In this document: piece after piece, positions 20,726 through 32,241 of the stretch | How the letters are laid out: every line of letters begins with the position of its first letter | Numbering within the stretch: the stretch's first letter is position 1 | NCBI GenBank assembly: GCA_039090855.1 | Contig: CM076990.1 | Span: 200,389,232 to 200,453,231, forward strand | Length of the DNA stretch: 64,000 nt | Origin: Macrothele yani | Taxonomy: Eukaryota; Arthropoda; Arachnida; Araneae; Macrothelidae | Direction of reading: 5' to 3' | Position numbers and translations under genes: made by a program | The notes under the pieces: model-generated | What the model was told of the DNA's origin: nothing | Seen by the model: the letters and a program-made list of their open reading frames with translations, nothing else | Databases searched by the model: none

Positions 20726-22126
20726 CACTGCTGGCCACCCAAAATGCAACACCAAGAAGGAAGTATCCGATTGGCCTGAAATTTGCAAATCTGTCGCCCG
20801 AGAGGACATGCAAAGATTAGCATTGCAGGGCATATGCAAATCATGTGCACCCGGCACATCACCAAGAAGCACTATAAGAAGGGTGCATACAAGGCTGGGT
20901 GTAAGTAGTGGAAGTGTATTGTGCTGCCGGACCTGTGCGTGGGAAGCTTCCTGATGCCTCGTCGCACAATACGGCAGTCATTCCAGCACGTTTCGGAGTT
21001 CGACAGAGGACGAATAGTGGCTCATCGCGACAGTGGTTTATTGTACCGAGACATCGCCGCCTGTGCGGGACGACATTCAGCCACAGTGAGGCGAGTACGG
21101 ATTCGGTGGGTGCAGTAGGGACGGACGGACCAACGTGAGCAATTGCTGCAGCCGCGGCACACCACCGAACGAGAGGACAGGCATGTTGTGTGGCAGGCAC
21201 TGACGGCTCGCATCGCCACATCACTAACGTTAGTGCAGGAATTAGGGTGTGTTGCGCAACAACCTGTGTCAGCACGTACCGTTCAACGTCGTCTGCAGGA
21301 GTGGGAACTTGTCACACGGCAGCCATTGCTCCAATTACCATTGAAGTTACACCACCGGCGAGTATGGCAGCAGTGGGCCGTTGAACGCCGCACCTGGACT
21401 ACGGAATGGCATGACATTGTGTTCTCCGACGAATCCTGTTTCTGCCTGCAACACCACGATGGTCGGATCCACGTGTGGCGGCACCACGGCGAGAGACTGT
21501 ATGACGCCTGCATTATGCATCGCCATACTGGTCCGTCGCCTGGCGTTATGGTTTGGGGCGCAATTGGATATGACACCCGCACCCCCTGGTACGCATCGCC
21601 GGTACACTCAACAGCCACCGCTACATCTCCGACGTTTTGGAGCTTGTAGTCCTCCCTTACCTGCAGGACCTGCCAGCTGCCACATTTCAACAGGACAATG
21701 CGCGCCCACACGTGGCATGCATCATGCAACAATTCATCACGGCCCACCAGGTGTCACTGCTGCCGTGGCCCGCCTGTTCTCCCAATATGTTGCCCATCGA
21801 ACACGTCTGGTCGCTGATCGGCAACCGAGTGGCCTGGCAAGCACCACCCACGACTACGCCTGATGAACTGTGGCAACGTGTGGAAGCAGCCTGGACGGAC
21901 ATACCCCAAGCCCACATCCAAAGCCTCTTTCGTTCGATGCTGCGGCGTGTAGCTGCCGTTATTGCCAGCCATGGGGGCCACACGAACTATTGATGTCTGC
22001 ATGTTCCGCAAGTCGCACGGGCCTGTAAGCTCAATCGTTTGATCTTTGTATCTGTTGTTATGTGTCCAGTAAATCTGGCTTTGCTATCTCGTGTCCTTCT
22101 TGTTGCATTTTGGGTGGCCAGCAGTG
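20726..22126 (+). mobile_element. Tc1-like transposon with intact terminal repeats
   Basis: Termini CACTGCTGGCCACCCAAAAT and its inverse, flanked by TA on both sides (20724-20725, 22127-22128). Length 1401 bp. Its higher GC content stands out from the surrounding AT-rich intron, which suggests fairly recent arrival. The transposase has one stop and one single-base frameshift. Confidence 0.92.
20954..21993 (+). pseudogene. Tc1-like transposase (DDE), two lesions
   Basis: Start MPRRTIRQSFQHVSEFDRGR; HTH pair in the first ~110 residues (DIAACAGRHSATVRRV, then ARTVQRRLQEW). Catalytic blocks: FSDESCFCL (D1), FQQDNARPH (D2), SPNMLPIEHVW (E3). Lesions: TAG at about 21116 after IRWVQ, and one missing C in the run near 21586, after DTRTP, which shifts the frame; the order resumes at 21637. 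Otherwise about 345 residues, the normal Tc1 size. It shares the VWGAIGYD block with the relic at 1100-1861. Confidence 0.9.
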
Positions 22127-22129
22127 TAT

Positions 22130-23419
22130 CTTTACAGGTTCCCCAGATCTGTCATTTCTTTCCCACTTCCTTCCCTTTTCTTTAGTAAGAGCACTCAGAT
22201 AACTATGCAGATTTAAAATAATGGATTTCCGTTTGATTTCATATCCATTTATGAAATATTTCTCACATGAATATTAATTCCAAACATTTACTTTTCAACT
22301 TATGTGTGATTTCAATTGAATTCTTGAATAACAACTTTTGTGATTCTCTCAATACACAAAGATCATTGTAATAAGTATTTATATGGTCCTGTAACTGTTT
22401 TTCATAAGCATTTTCCACAGTGATATTCACTTTTGTTTTTCAGGATGTTCAATCCTCTCTCTGTCTATTAAAAGAAAGAAACAGACCGTATTATACCAAA
22501 CATTACACCACAAAGCACATTGGCTTCAAGCCATATAAAGACTACATATTGCACTTCAAACTGCGTTTTTTAACTGAATGTTTTCCGTAGAGATAACTTT
22601 TTTGTGATAACTAGAAATCTTTATTGGCAACCAAGATAAAATGATTGCTGCATATATTTGGTGCATCTCCCTTCCCATTTGGTGTGGTTAAGGCCAGTGG
22701 CATATGTGAAGTTGTTATAAAGGAAGTTTTGATAAGGGAGTTTAACATGTGCACTTTTAGTGCTGTGAGTTTTGTTACATGCATATCAAAAACTGTCTAT
22801 TCTTAGTATTGACCTTTGTGTTCATGGAATTCACCCCAACTTTACTTTGTACATCACTGATCAAGATTAATGTCGACCCCCAAAGAGCTTAAGCCTTGAT
22901 AAGTGGCATGCTTATTAATCATGTAGCACTTAGTATTCAAACAAAATGTTAGTATTCTAAACAGCATTTCAAGCACTGCAATTTAAAGTATGTCTTAGTG
23001 TTTGAAATAGGTCAGAAATCATGTCACCATTGTGACCAGAGACAGAAAATAACAGTTCCAAAATCACTGTTAGCCATATCACAAACATGGCAATTCTTGG
23101 GGGACAAACAGGTCCCAAATCGTAGTTACCACATCACAGTTTCAGGTCGATTAAGCACTTGTGACTTCAACATGTTCTAAGATAAATGTCCTTTCTGTAG
23201 GAGAGTTTTATAATGAGGGCTGTTGATTGTTGAAGATGAGCTGAATGAGATGGTCATCACTCTAATCCCATCAGGGAAAATACTGGGGACATGGGGGAAA
23301 GTGAAATTGCTAGACAAGAAACAAAAAAAAATCCCTTTCAGTAACTTGAAGTGCTGAGAGTATAAGCAGGGAACAAGAGCATTGCATGCCACAGTGATTC
23401 TCTGCTCGTTCGTACTTCG
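22130..23419. other. AT-rich intron sequence
   Basis: No gene or transposon recognised between the Tc1 element and the RTE LINE 3' end. Confidence 0.45.
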
Positions 23420-23503
23420 TATCATGCATACATATCACTAAGCTGTTCTCTGAGATTCAGAGGTTAGCTCCAAAAAGAAATACAAACTTCCAGATATTTT
23501 TAC

Positions 23504-24811
23504 CTATTGTTGTCGTATCAAACTTCGCCATTTACAGCGATCTTGACATACAACTCGTGCTTCACTGATATCCATTACACGCCGTACACAAGATCTTTTA
23601 TACTTCATACTCATAATCTTTTTCTCATGCAGACACTCCTGAATCTGATCCACCCATGTCTTCCTTGGCCTTCCTCTGCCTTTCCTTCCTGCCACTTGGG
23701 CTGAAAATATTTTCTTAGTAAGCATTTCATCACTCATTCTTTCAACATGGCCAAACCACCGAAGCATATTGATCTCCACCTTGCTAACAACATTTTGCTT
23801 TACAACATACAACTGCAATACATCTTCATTCCTCACACAATCGGATCGTGTCTTGCCACAAACCCCACGTAAGTAACGCATTTCTCCAGCACACAAACGA
23901 CTCCTATGTTTCTTCTGCAGTACCCAGGTTTCACTGCCATACATCAGAGTAGGTACAATTACTGTTTCATAAACAGCCATGCAGGACTCTAGAGAACCCA
24001 TCATTCCTGTGAAAACCTCCCAGAGCAGCTATGACTTTCAAAGAAGAATTCACTCGCCTACTGATTTCACCATCCAACTTGTTCTCTCTGTCAAACATGC
24101 TTCCTAAATACACAAACTCACTCACCTGGTCAATCACAGTGCCATTTATACTTACATTACATTCAGTGCTACCCATTCCTCTCTCAAACACCATAACTTT
24201 GGTTTTTTCCTTATTTATACTCAGTTTGAATTTCATGCAAACTTCGTGCATCCGAGTCAACATACTCTGCAACTCACTTTTGCTCTCTGCCAACAGGACA
24301 GTGTCATCAGCATACAGCAATCTGCACACACGGATATCACCAAGACATAAACCACTATTATCTATTTTGGCCTCACGCATGCATGCGTCCATAAATATAT
24401 TAAACAGCCATGGTGACATTACACAACCTTGTCTAACTCCTGCACCAATGGAAAACCATTTTGATAAAACACCATTCACTCGTACACAAGCTCTACTACC
24501 AGCATACATGGCTTTTACACTATTAAGTAGATTCCCAGTAACACCATAATCATTCAATACCTTCCGCAAAAGTGTCCTATTCACTCAGTTGTAAGCTTTC
24601 TCTAAATCTATGAAGGCAGGAAAAACTCTTCCCAACAGCCAGATACTTTTCAATCATCATGCGTAATGCAAAAATCTGGTTAGTGCAGCCTTTACCAGGC
24701 ATAAAACCACTCTGAACATCCCACACTTTCTCTGATGTAAGACCCCGTACTTTTTCAATAACAACCTTACCAAACACTTTCCCTGGCACACTCAGTAGGC
24801 TAATACCACGA
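23504..24811 (-). pseudogene. RTE LINE 2 reverse transcriptase and C-terminus, broken
   Basis: Frames 24789-24577, 24584-23967 and 24004-23504 form one protein order: VPGKVFGKVVIEKVRGLT, SGFMPGKGC, GVRQGCVMSPWLFN, LLYADDTVLL (catalytic YADD), INKEKTKVMVF, YLGSMF, VPTLMYGSETWVL, MLRWFGHVERM, GRPRKTWVDQIQ. There are frameshifts at about 24590 and 23985 and a stop near 24583. The N-terminal half is at 32242-33870. Confidence 0.88.
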
Positions 24812-26043
24812 CAGGGTTCCCACGCAACCTGGAAAACCGGGAAAACCGGGAATTCTCAGGGAATTTGAAAATTGTTCCAAAAATCAGGGAAAACTCAGGG
24901 AAAATTGTGTTTTTCCGTAAAAATCAGGGAATTTTTTATCAGGGAACTATAAAGGCAGGGAATTTTTATTTTGCCAGAAAAATATTTTGTTTCAGACTTT
25001 TGTAAAATATATTTCGGTATTGCTAAGTTTTAAAATAATTCCGAGTTGTTTTATCCTTCGAGGCAACTCCGTAACCCACCCACCGATTAAAGTGCAGCTG
25101 TGCAGGGGAGTGCGTCTCTTTGCGGTTTCCCCGTCTCCAGATGATCTAAACTACAACCGAACAAACATACAAGTCAAAGCGTGAAAGAAAGCCATTAATC
25201 ACACACCCATTTCGCAGGCTCTTATCTGTTGGCGTTCGCGAAGAGAGGCAGTTCCTGAGTAGGTGCCCCGGTTCTCTGCGTAGACTGGGAAAAAAATTAT
25301 GAAGAAGCTATTTTCTCAATTTTTTAAATAACCGACTGAAATTTTTACAGTGGGCAAGATATATTAAAATAACGTTCCATTTTAAATTTCGCCGAAATTC
25401 ATTGGAAACTTTAGAAGTTGAGCTTTTTTTTTTTTTTTTTTTTTTTTTCTCCTTTTGCATGTTCTACGTGTCTTTTATCAAACCGTACAAAAACATTTTA
25501 TTTTGCCGGATGTTGGTCATCCTAATAAATCCCCCCCCTTCCCCTTCAACAGCAGTGTGGATGAATGTTGCAAATTGAGGGCACCTAATTTATTTTGAAA
25601 AAGGTTCGTATCACTTACGAACTAAAACTTCGCTTTCGTAATTCTGTAGCAGAATTGGTGTACTTGGAAAAGTATGTACCTTCAAATGTTAGAACAGGGA
25701 AAATATTATGAAATAGGAAGATTCTTCAAAGAGGGGGAAAGATTTATTTTTTTCATAGTACTTACGAGTATTTTGACAAAAAATATATGAAAAATACCAT
25801 GCAATGAAGCTGGTACTATTGCATACCTACCATATTTCCCAGATTTCACGGCTGTTTTCTAGATTCGTTGTCTTCTGGTTTTACGGCCGTAAAGAGATTT
25901 TTTTATTCTGTCATATTTCTATTTCATAATGCATGAAGAAATTTATTTATAGCTATTTTAAGACGATATTCCAATTACTGCAAGAGCTGGCTGGTTGCGA
26001 AAAATAGGGGTAGTCCGATGCCCGGAACCATGGATTTTCACAT

Positions 26044-27010
26044 CTGGGTCATTCCACGCAAAATCGTCAGATATTGAAATAATTTTCCACCAACACATCT
26101 CCGATTCGTGCAATTTTTTTTTTTTTTTTTTTTTACAGGTAGCTGCCTCCAAGTTATAAAAAAAAACCCCTGAAAGTTTAAATTTTTTTTTGTTTCTGAT
26201 AGATTAGAAGATATTATTTTTTGAATTTTTGTGCATAGTAGAACCGTTTTCCGTAAAAACGCAAATATCTCCGTTATTTAGAATAAGAAATATAAAATTC
26301 ATCATTCTCTCGTAATTTTTCCCAAGGTTTCAGCTTATACATAAGGAAAAAAAAAAAAAAATTGCGAGTACAAAAGTTAGACTGGGTAGAAATTTTCTTG
26401 TAATCGTAAATTCTTCTTCTTGCGTTGCTGCACCTCACAAGATTTGCATAAATTATTCATTTCACATCTTTACCCTCACATTGCCGAAAAAAAAAAAAAA
26501 TCTACCTAGTTACTACTGATGAAAATCTTTGCCGTGCGTGCTCTATTGGTTTCAGGTTTGTCAGTGCAGGCGCTAAAGCCTCTGTCTCCGTTTTGGATGA
26601 CGTTATTTGTGGGGAGTTACTGCAAATTACCTGAGTGGGCTCCAGACCTTTCTCGCACTTTGCCTGATCAACATCGCACAAATGTATTGCCCTTCGTAAA
26701 GATATTGTTAAGTATAAACATTCCACTCGCCGCAGGATGATAAATTATGTTCACAAAAAAGTGTTAGGAGGATTTTATGAGCACACATGCACACAAAACT
26801 TCCTCTAATTGTTTCCCGTACAAGTAATTTGACGTAGCGTGGAAATGAACTGTGACCTGCGAGAAAAGTTCAGTACTAATGTTTGCGTCACAAACGTAGC
26901 CAATCAATTTTAAGACTTCCGGATTTTGGAAGTACTAATATGAACTGTAGCCTCTCAGGCAAAATGGTATTCCGTATTAACTGTTAGTTTTCCCCACTTG
27001 TTGCTTCCAT
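26044..27010 (+). repeat. Dispersed repeat (GGGTCATTCCAC family), long copy
   Basis: Begins GGGTCATTCCACGCAAAATC. The first ~300 bases match 34974-35300 (+) and 44640-44971 (-). The later part (26490-26990) matches 42180-42560 in reverse, including a stretch that reads DVDQAKC and LEP...VICSN on the minus strand in both copies. It is probably a non-autonomous or decayed DNA element of unknown family. Confidence 0.6.
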
Positions 27011-27557
27011 TATTTTTTCTTTATCCCTGGGTTTAATTTTTTTTGCCGTTATGGCATTAGGATCTCTGTGTGCCAGCTTATTGGTTATGAAATTTAACAG
27101 CACAATGTCTAAATATCCTATGCTGCGTTATTTAGAAGCAAATAGCAGAGGTGCCAACTATTACGAATTGTCCGTAATTATTACGGTTTCGACTGTCAGA
27201 TTACGGAATTACGGACAGGTTGGAAGAATTACGAAATTCAGTGTGTTTTGGAGAATCCCAATTTTGTATCCTTTTTTTTTGTTAAACCCTTTTAGTGCGA
27301 CGCTGCCGATTTCTCGGCCTTCGATTTTGATCCACATATTTTCCGAATCAGACTGCGGATTTCAGTGTCTCAATGATCATATCATTTATCAATCATATCG
27401 TTTTGAAATGGAATGTCCATGAATCATATCGTCAAACAGCGATATTATCGGAAGAATGGTACCGTAATTTTCGTCGTATAATCCGCGGATTATCTGCTAA
27501 AAAAGTTAAAATTATAGGTTTTGCGGATTATACACCGATGCGGTTAACACGCCGATT

Positions 27558-27773
27558 GCCGCCCCGGTGGTGCAGTGGTCTAAGGCGCTGGCCTCTGATC
27601 ATTCGTTCGTAAGGGGTCCGGGTTCGAATCTCGGTCAGGCATGGATGTTGTGTTTGTCTTACGGCACTGGCTCTCTCCCTTTCCTGGAACCAGTGACCCT
27701 AAATTAGGGACGGGCGACTGCTTATAGCCCATTGAGTTGCTCACGGTAGTCGTTAAACCTCCAATTAAAAAAA
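27558..27773 (+). mobile_element. tRNA-derived SINE (family 1), best copy
   Basis: A 12-bp target duplication AACACGCCGATT (27546-27557 and 27774-27785) marks the exact insertion. The head has an A-box TGGTGCAGTGG and B-box GGTTCGAATCT. The body is ~130 bp and the tail is A-rich. A tRNA-like sequence followed by an unrelated body and A tail shows that this is a SINE, not a tRNA gene. Transcription would depend on the internal pol III promoter. Confidence 0.93.
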
Positions 27774-28189
27774 AACACGCCGATTTAAAAATATATATAT
27801 ATATATATATATAACACCTTCCGATTTAAAAGAAATCTGCAGCGTGATTGTGCAGGGAAAGGTGTAATAATTGGAAAAGGAACTCCCTCGGAAGAATTTT
27901 CCTCAGTTCAGGAGTTTGTACGGAGCGGGGAGGAGGGGGAGGAATGTCGTAATGAAAGATCGGGATAGTTGTGGGGAGGGACGGCAGGGGTCATTTTGTT
28001 ATCGTTGAGGAGAGCTCTGACTGTCGTGCCAGCTCTGTTTTTTGGCTAAAAGCCAAAGAAGTACGCACAGCGCTTGCTGCACGAACCTATGCGTTTCTCC
28101 TTTCGGATTTAATGTGCGTGACCTTGTATCTAGTTTGCTTTCGTTGTTTTGGCGAACGTCGTTGCTGCTGTTTTCCTTCATTGCTAATC

Positions 28190-28350
28190 ATGATGTCTCT
28201 GAAAAGGAAACGTTTCAGTTACACTGCCGAATTTAAACTTGAAGTGGTGGACAGAATTGAGGATATGATCATGTCACTGCGCGATAGTTTTGAGGTCAGA
28301 ACACAATCGTGCAGCAACATACGGAAAGCCTCTGTGTTGCGATCTAAAAC
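28190..28350 (+). pseudogene. Pogo/CENP-B-type HTH N-terminal fragment
   Basis: MSLKRKRFSYTAEFKLEVVD matches the start of Tigger/pogo-group DNA-binding domains (K-R-x-x-Y-T-A-x-F-K-L-x-V-V). The following residues drift (SCSNIRKASVLRSK suggests the end of the HTH) and a stop follows at about 28352. No DDE part is seen. Confidence 0.65.
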
Positions 28351-28902
28351 GTAAACAAATCCGTTGGTAACTTCCGCGGGAGAATTCACGGAAGTTTTTT
28401 ATTGGCCCACGTATAAGACGATCTCTCAACTCTGAAAGCAGGAATTCCTCCAAAAACTTTCGACTTATACGCGAGTACATACGGTATTTCTACGACTTGT
28501 TCTGTATCAGCCTTTCGTCATTGGCAGTGTAATGCAATACTGTGGAGCTACATCGGCGTGATCTATGGATGCCACACCCTTTATCTGTTCGGAGATAAAA
28601 ATATAAAACAGTAACCTTTAAAAATGAATTTCTTCATTTAATAAAATAGTTTTTTTTTCTCTTAATTCTTCGGACTCATGTGTTTCTGGAACGTGGAAAG
28701 AGCGACGTATTTATTTATTTACTGACGCCACGTATTTGGAAGGATTCTCACCTTGGATCTCGCCCTTTGGAATTAACTGCTATAATATATATAACCAGTG
28801 CCCTTAATACCCACCAGATGGAGACGTCTCAGTAGGTGAGCCCATCTTACGGATTTAAGATGTCAGAAGCTGACTTAAAAATACACATAGCACCGTGGAT
28901 TG

Positions 28903-29060
28903 TTGGCCACCGTGGTGTAAAGCTAACGCGCTCGGTTAGATATCGAGAGATCCGTGGCTCAATTCCCCGGCGGCGGCTGAAAACAATTTTTCGGTTGCTA
29001 TGTGTTTCTGGAACGTGGAAAGAGCGATGTGTTTATGTGACTGACTTTTCTGTCGGAAAT
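28903..29060 (+). repeat. tRNA-derived SINE (family 3)
   Basis: GGCCACCGTGGTGTAAAGCT starts a tRNA-like head (A-box TGGTGTAAAGC; degenerate B-box GGCTCAATTCC). The body has TGTGTTTCTGGAACGTGGAA, also found at 28679-28700 in a second, partial copy. Confidence 0.6.
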
Positions 29061-29610
29061 TCCACTTCTGATTTCAACATCTATGATGTACGAATTATAC
29101 CGCGATTTTTTTCCTAAATGTCGCAGTCTGCAGATTATACGAATGATTTTTTTTTTTTATGTGAATTTTGTTGCGGTCTGCGGATAATACGACGAAAATT
29201 ACGTGTAATATGCCGTAAGTGTCGTCGTAAAAGAGTTTGCGCTTGCTATCGGTTCCCCACGCAATTTCTCCGTGTGACAGAAGAAAGGTTACTTTAGCCA
29301 AAACGTTTCCTACTGCAGTTGAGGCAGGGCTGTTCACTTGCAATTGTTGGTGTATTATAAGACGTCGTACTGTCGGAAATCACTTTTTCGAGCCCCGTTC
29401 GAAGTGCAATAACGATCAACTCGTCGCAACGCGTGGTCCCGCGATGACGGATGTTTATATTTCTTGCGGACTTTCGCCGCGCGGGAGAACGAAGTGCGGT
29501 GTTTTATTACTAGAAGCTCTTCACAGTATTCATTTCTTTTTCCTAAACAAACAGACACAATCGCAAAACTCCGTGAAATACGAATCCCCCTCTTTTTATA
29601 TGATATGATT

Positions 29611-29806
29611 GGAGGTTTAACGACCACCATGAGCAACTCAATGGGCTATAAGCAGTCGCCCGTCCCTAATTTTGGGTCATTGGTTCCAGGGAAGGGAGAG
29701 AGCCAGTGCCATAAGACAAACACAACATCCATGCCTGACGGGATTCGAACCCGGACCCCGTTCGGACGAATGATCAGAGGCCATCGCTTAGACCACTGCG
29801 CCACCT
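29611..29806 (-). mobile_element. tRNA-derived SINE (family 1)
   Basis: The minus-strand copy has GGTGGCGCAGTGGTCTAAGC, then GGTTCGAATCC and the body CCTAAAATTAGGGACGGGCG equivalent. It is close to the 27558 copy in sequence and opposite in orientation, 1.8 kb away, inside the same hAT element. Confidence 0.9.
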
Positions 29807-29914
29807 TTTTCCAAACTCGTGTTAGCAGAGGATGACTTTATTGACAGCTTGTTCCTCAGACTAGGAGACGTGCTTTTTCCTACTGCGTGAAATTTTTTTC
29901 TAAGATTATTTGAA

Positions 29915-30316
29915 ATGGCTTGTAGTGAGAGTGAAAGTTTACCAAGTGATGGTGATGAATTTGAATCAACTGAGAGTGATATTGGCCAAGCAACATCAAG
30001 CCAGAAAACTAGCCACAGTGCCATGCACACCATATCTTCTTCAGAAGGTGAAGATCTTCATAGTGAATCTTCAGATCATGAAAGTTCTGAAAGTGAATGG
30101 GAGGATGTAATAGAGGGAAGTGATGAACAACCTCAGCATCCTTTTAATTGTCATGAAATGCAGGGGCCCAAACATGCTCCTGCAACTGATGTGGCACCTA
30201 TTGCATATTTTTACTTGTTTTTTACCAATTTCATCCTTGGAATTATTGTTTCTGAAACAAATAAATATGCAAAGAGGTTTTTCCAGGGACATCCAAATCT
30301 TTCTCCCAAATCTTGA
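29915..30316 (+). pseudogene. piggyBac-like transposase N-terminal fragment
   Basis: 133 codons: an acidic, Ser/Glu-rich N-terminus (SESESLPSDGDEFES) then APIAYFYLFFTNFILGIIVS and ETNKYAKRFF. The 'P-I-x-Y-F-x-L-F-x-x-x-x-I-V-x-E-T-N-x-Y-A' block opens the DDE_Tnp_1_7 domain of piggyBac/PGBD proteins. The frame stops before any catalytic Asp. No TTAA-flanked ends identified. The open frame is relatively young or selected, but only a fragment remains. Confidence 0.7.
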
Positions 30317-30439
30317 GCAAGGAAATGGAAAATGCTGAAATAAAGGTTTCCTTGCGTGCCTTCTAATATGAGAGTAATCAGTAGCCCATGTAGGATGAGA
30401 TGAGATGATTGCCGAAGGCATATCCAGTCAAAACAAACA

Positions 30440-30960
30440 CCAGGATTGTGTAAAATTAAAGACTCGATCAAAGCCTTTGGATAATTTTTTGCAAAAAAGA
30501 ATGAAAATAGCGTGATAAACGCTGAATTGCTGTTTACTGCAATCGTTGTGGAGCATAACCTACCTATAGCAATCTGTGATCATGCTGGTCGCTTCTTTCA
30601 CACTATGTTCCCAGACTCTGATATTGATGAAGCTGGATATCCTTGAGCAGATGTGGCATGGAATGAAATATCTAAGATGAAGGATTCATCTGGCCTTCCC
30701 AAGTATTCTGCATTGCCTAAACTAATGTTGGCAATATTGACTATCCTCACAGCAATTCCTCTACGTAGAGAATATTTAGTATAGTAAGGAAAAACCTCAC
30801 ATACTTCTGCCCAACAATGAGCACCAAAACATTATGTGCCCTTCTTATACAGAAAAGTAAAGCATTTTCCTCAGGTGAGCTGTGTTATAAAAAGTTTTCT
30901 GAAAAAGAATATACCACTGCAAAACAAGCAACAAGGGAGTTTTTATGTCAGCAATGACAT
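30440..30960 (+). pseudogene. hAT transposase with internal deletion
   Basis: The + strand reads SVINAELLFTAIVVEHNLPI, CDHAGRFFHTMFPDSDI, then after a stop WNEISKMKDSSGLPKY, SALPKLMLAILTIL and, in another frame, VRKNLTYFCPTMSTKTLCAL. The first blocks are N-terminal to the catalytic core and the later ones are the C-terminal dimerisation region of hAT transposases, so the middle ~300 residues are missing. This is probably the remnant of the gene of the 24812-32236 element. Confidence 0.7.
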
Positions 30961-31911
30961 GAGGTAAGTACAATATTGATAATTTAATTTCATATTTTTT
31001 GTGAGGATAGTGTAAACATATAAAGTTATTACACATTTCACGCATTAATTTCTCATGAAATACCCATTCCACGCGTTATCGATGAGGCTTCGTATGGTGA
31101 TTACCGATAGGCACCTCATTCAAGTATTACAGGTTACACAGTAATACTATAATATTGTCCTTAACTTTGAAAAAAAATGGCGTGTTACATTACTGAAAGT
31201 TTGTGTTCGATTACTGAAACATTACTGTAAAATACCCTATTAATTACTGATGCGTTCTGCTAGAGGTTGGCCCCTCCGAAATAGCATAGATTCGATGTTC
31301 TCATTGCCATGTGCAAGAACTAACGTTAGCTAAAATAATTACAATTTTGATTTTTAAATGTCAGCTGTATTTTCCCTGATTGCTAGAAATTGTTGGGATG
31401 GTACTGGCACACGTTTTTCCTCAGACACAGAAATGCTGTCACGATTTCTGTTCTCTCTCTCTTCTTTTTTTTATTTTTTAATAACTGTTTTACTTTGCTT
31501 TGTCTTTAAAGATTCTAAGTAAACTCCAATAGAAAATACAAATTGGTAGATCGATTTGATAGAACCGCTCTAACAAAATGTTAAGAGACTGTCAGACACT
31601 CACCATTTTATCATTCCCATTAGACTTCAATTTCAGCAAACGTTTCTGTGTTGTTTAATATTTATGTAAAATAAGCACTTAAAGGATTTAAAGCTTCATT
31701 CAGCATTGTATCATTTAAGGGCAATTTATTCTCTTCAGTCACAATTCTCCCAGCTTGCATTTTTAAACCTAACTGGAACTCTAAATGTTGTGAGTCGTTT
31801 AAAATGTTATTTATATACTTGTGTGCACTTAAAATACAGATAAATCAGTTGTATAACTTCACCTAATCGACTGAAATATTTCATTATATGTAGAATTTAA
31901 ATTAAGTCTTT

Positions 31912-31972
31912 GTTCAAATATTCTTTAAAACATGTAAATACATGGTTTACATGTTTTAAAGAATATTTGAAC
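31912..31972. repeat. Perfect 27-bp-stem hairpin
   Basis: Arms 31912-31938 and 31946-31972 are exact complements with a 7-base loop TACATGG. It lies within the 3' part of the hAT element. It could be a precursor-like RNA hairpin or the footprint of an inverted duplication. Confidence 0.85.
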
Positions 31973-32241
31973 CAACGGTACCAAAAATAAATAATGGTAC
32001 CAAAAATAATATGCCTCATGCATTTAATTGTTATTAAAAAAAGCAGGTAATTGTATAAAGGACAGTTATTTAAAGAATTAACAAATGTATGCTTTCGTAA
32101 GGAACGAAAGAATGTAAGGAAATGCAACAATTTGTCGCAATGTGATTTGATTTGCCGCTCTGGAAAAACTCTCAGGACCACCTGGAAAACCTGGAAAAGT
32201 CAGGGAATTTTTTTCTACTTTTGAGTGGGAACCCTGCACGA

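Larger units (their letters stand above)
27462..29205 (+). mobile_element. Tigger/pogo-like element
   Basis: Inverted ends GTAATTTTCGTCGTATAATC (27464) and its near-perfect inverse (ending 29202) have TA dinucleotides outside (27460-27461, 29206-29207). An N-terminal HTH of pogo/CENP-B type lies inside at 28190-28350. The transposase catalytic part is missing. It contains a SINE 1 copy (27558-27773) and a SINE 3-like region (28903-29060). Confidence 0.65.
24812..32236. mobile_element. Large hAT-type element nested in RTE LINE 2
   Basis: Terminal inverted repeat CAGGGTTCCCAC on both ends and a 5-bp target duplication CACGA (24807-24811, 32237-32241). Excising it restores the LINE codons for N-Y-R-G-I-S. 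Subterminal regions have many CAGGGAA and CCTGGAAAACC repeats, as expected for transposase binding. hAT transposase pieces lie at 30440-30960. A Tigger element, two SINEs, a piggyBac-like fragment and a ~1-kb repeat have inserted inside, which explains the length. Confidence 0.8.

Noticed and set aside
21283..22011. Minus-strand frames over the Tc1 element
   Set aside because: Shadows of the + strand transposase in GC-rich DNA.
27558..27640. tRNA gene
   Set aside because: A- and B-boxes are present but a non-tRNA body, A-rich tail and 12-bp target duplication follow, and copies are dispersed. It is a SINE.
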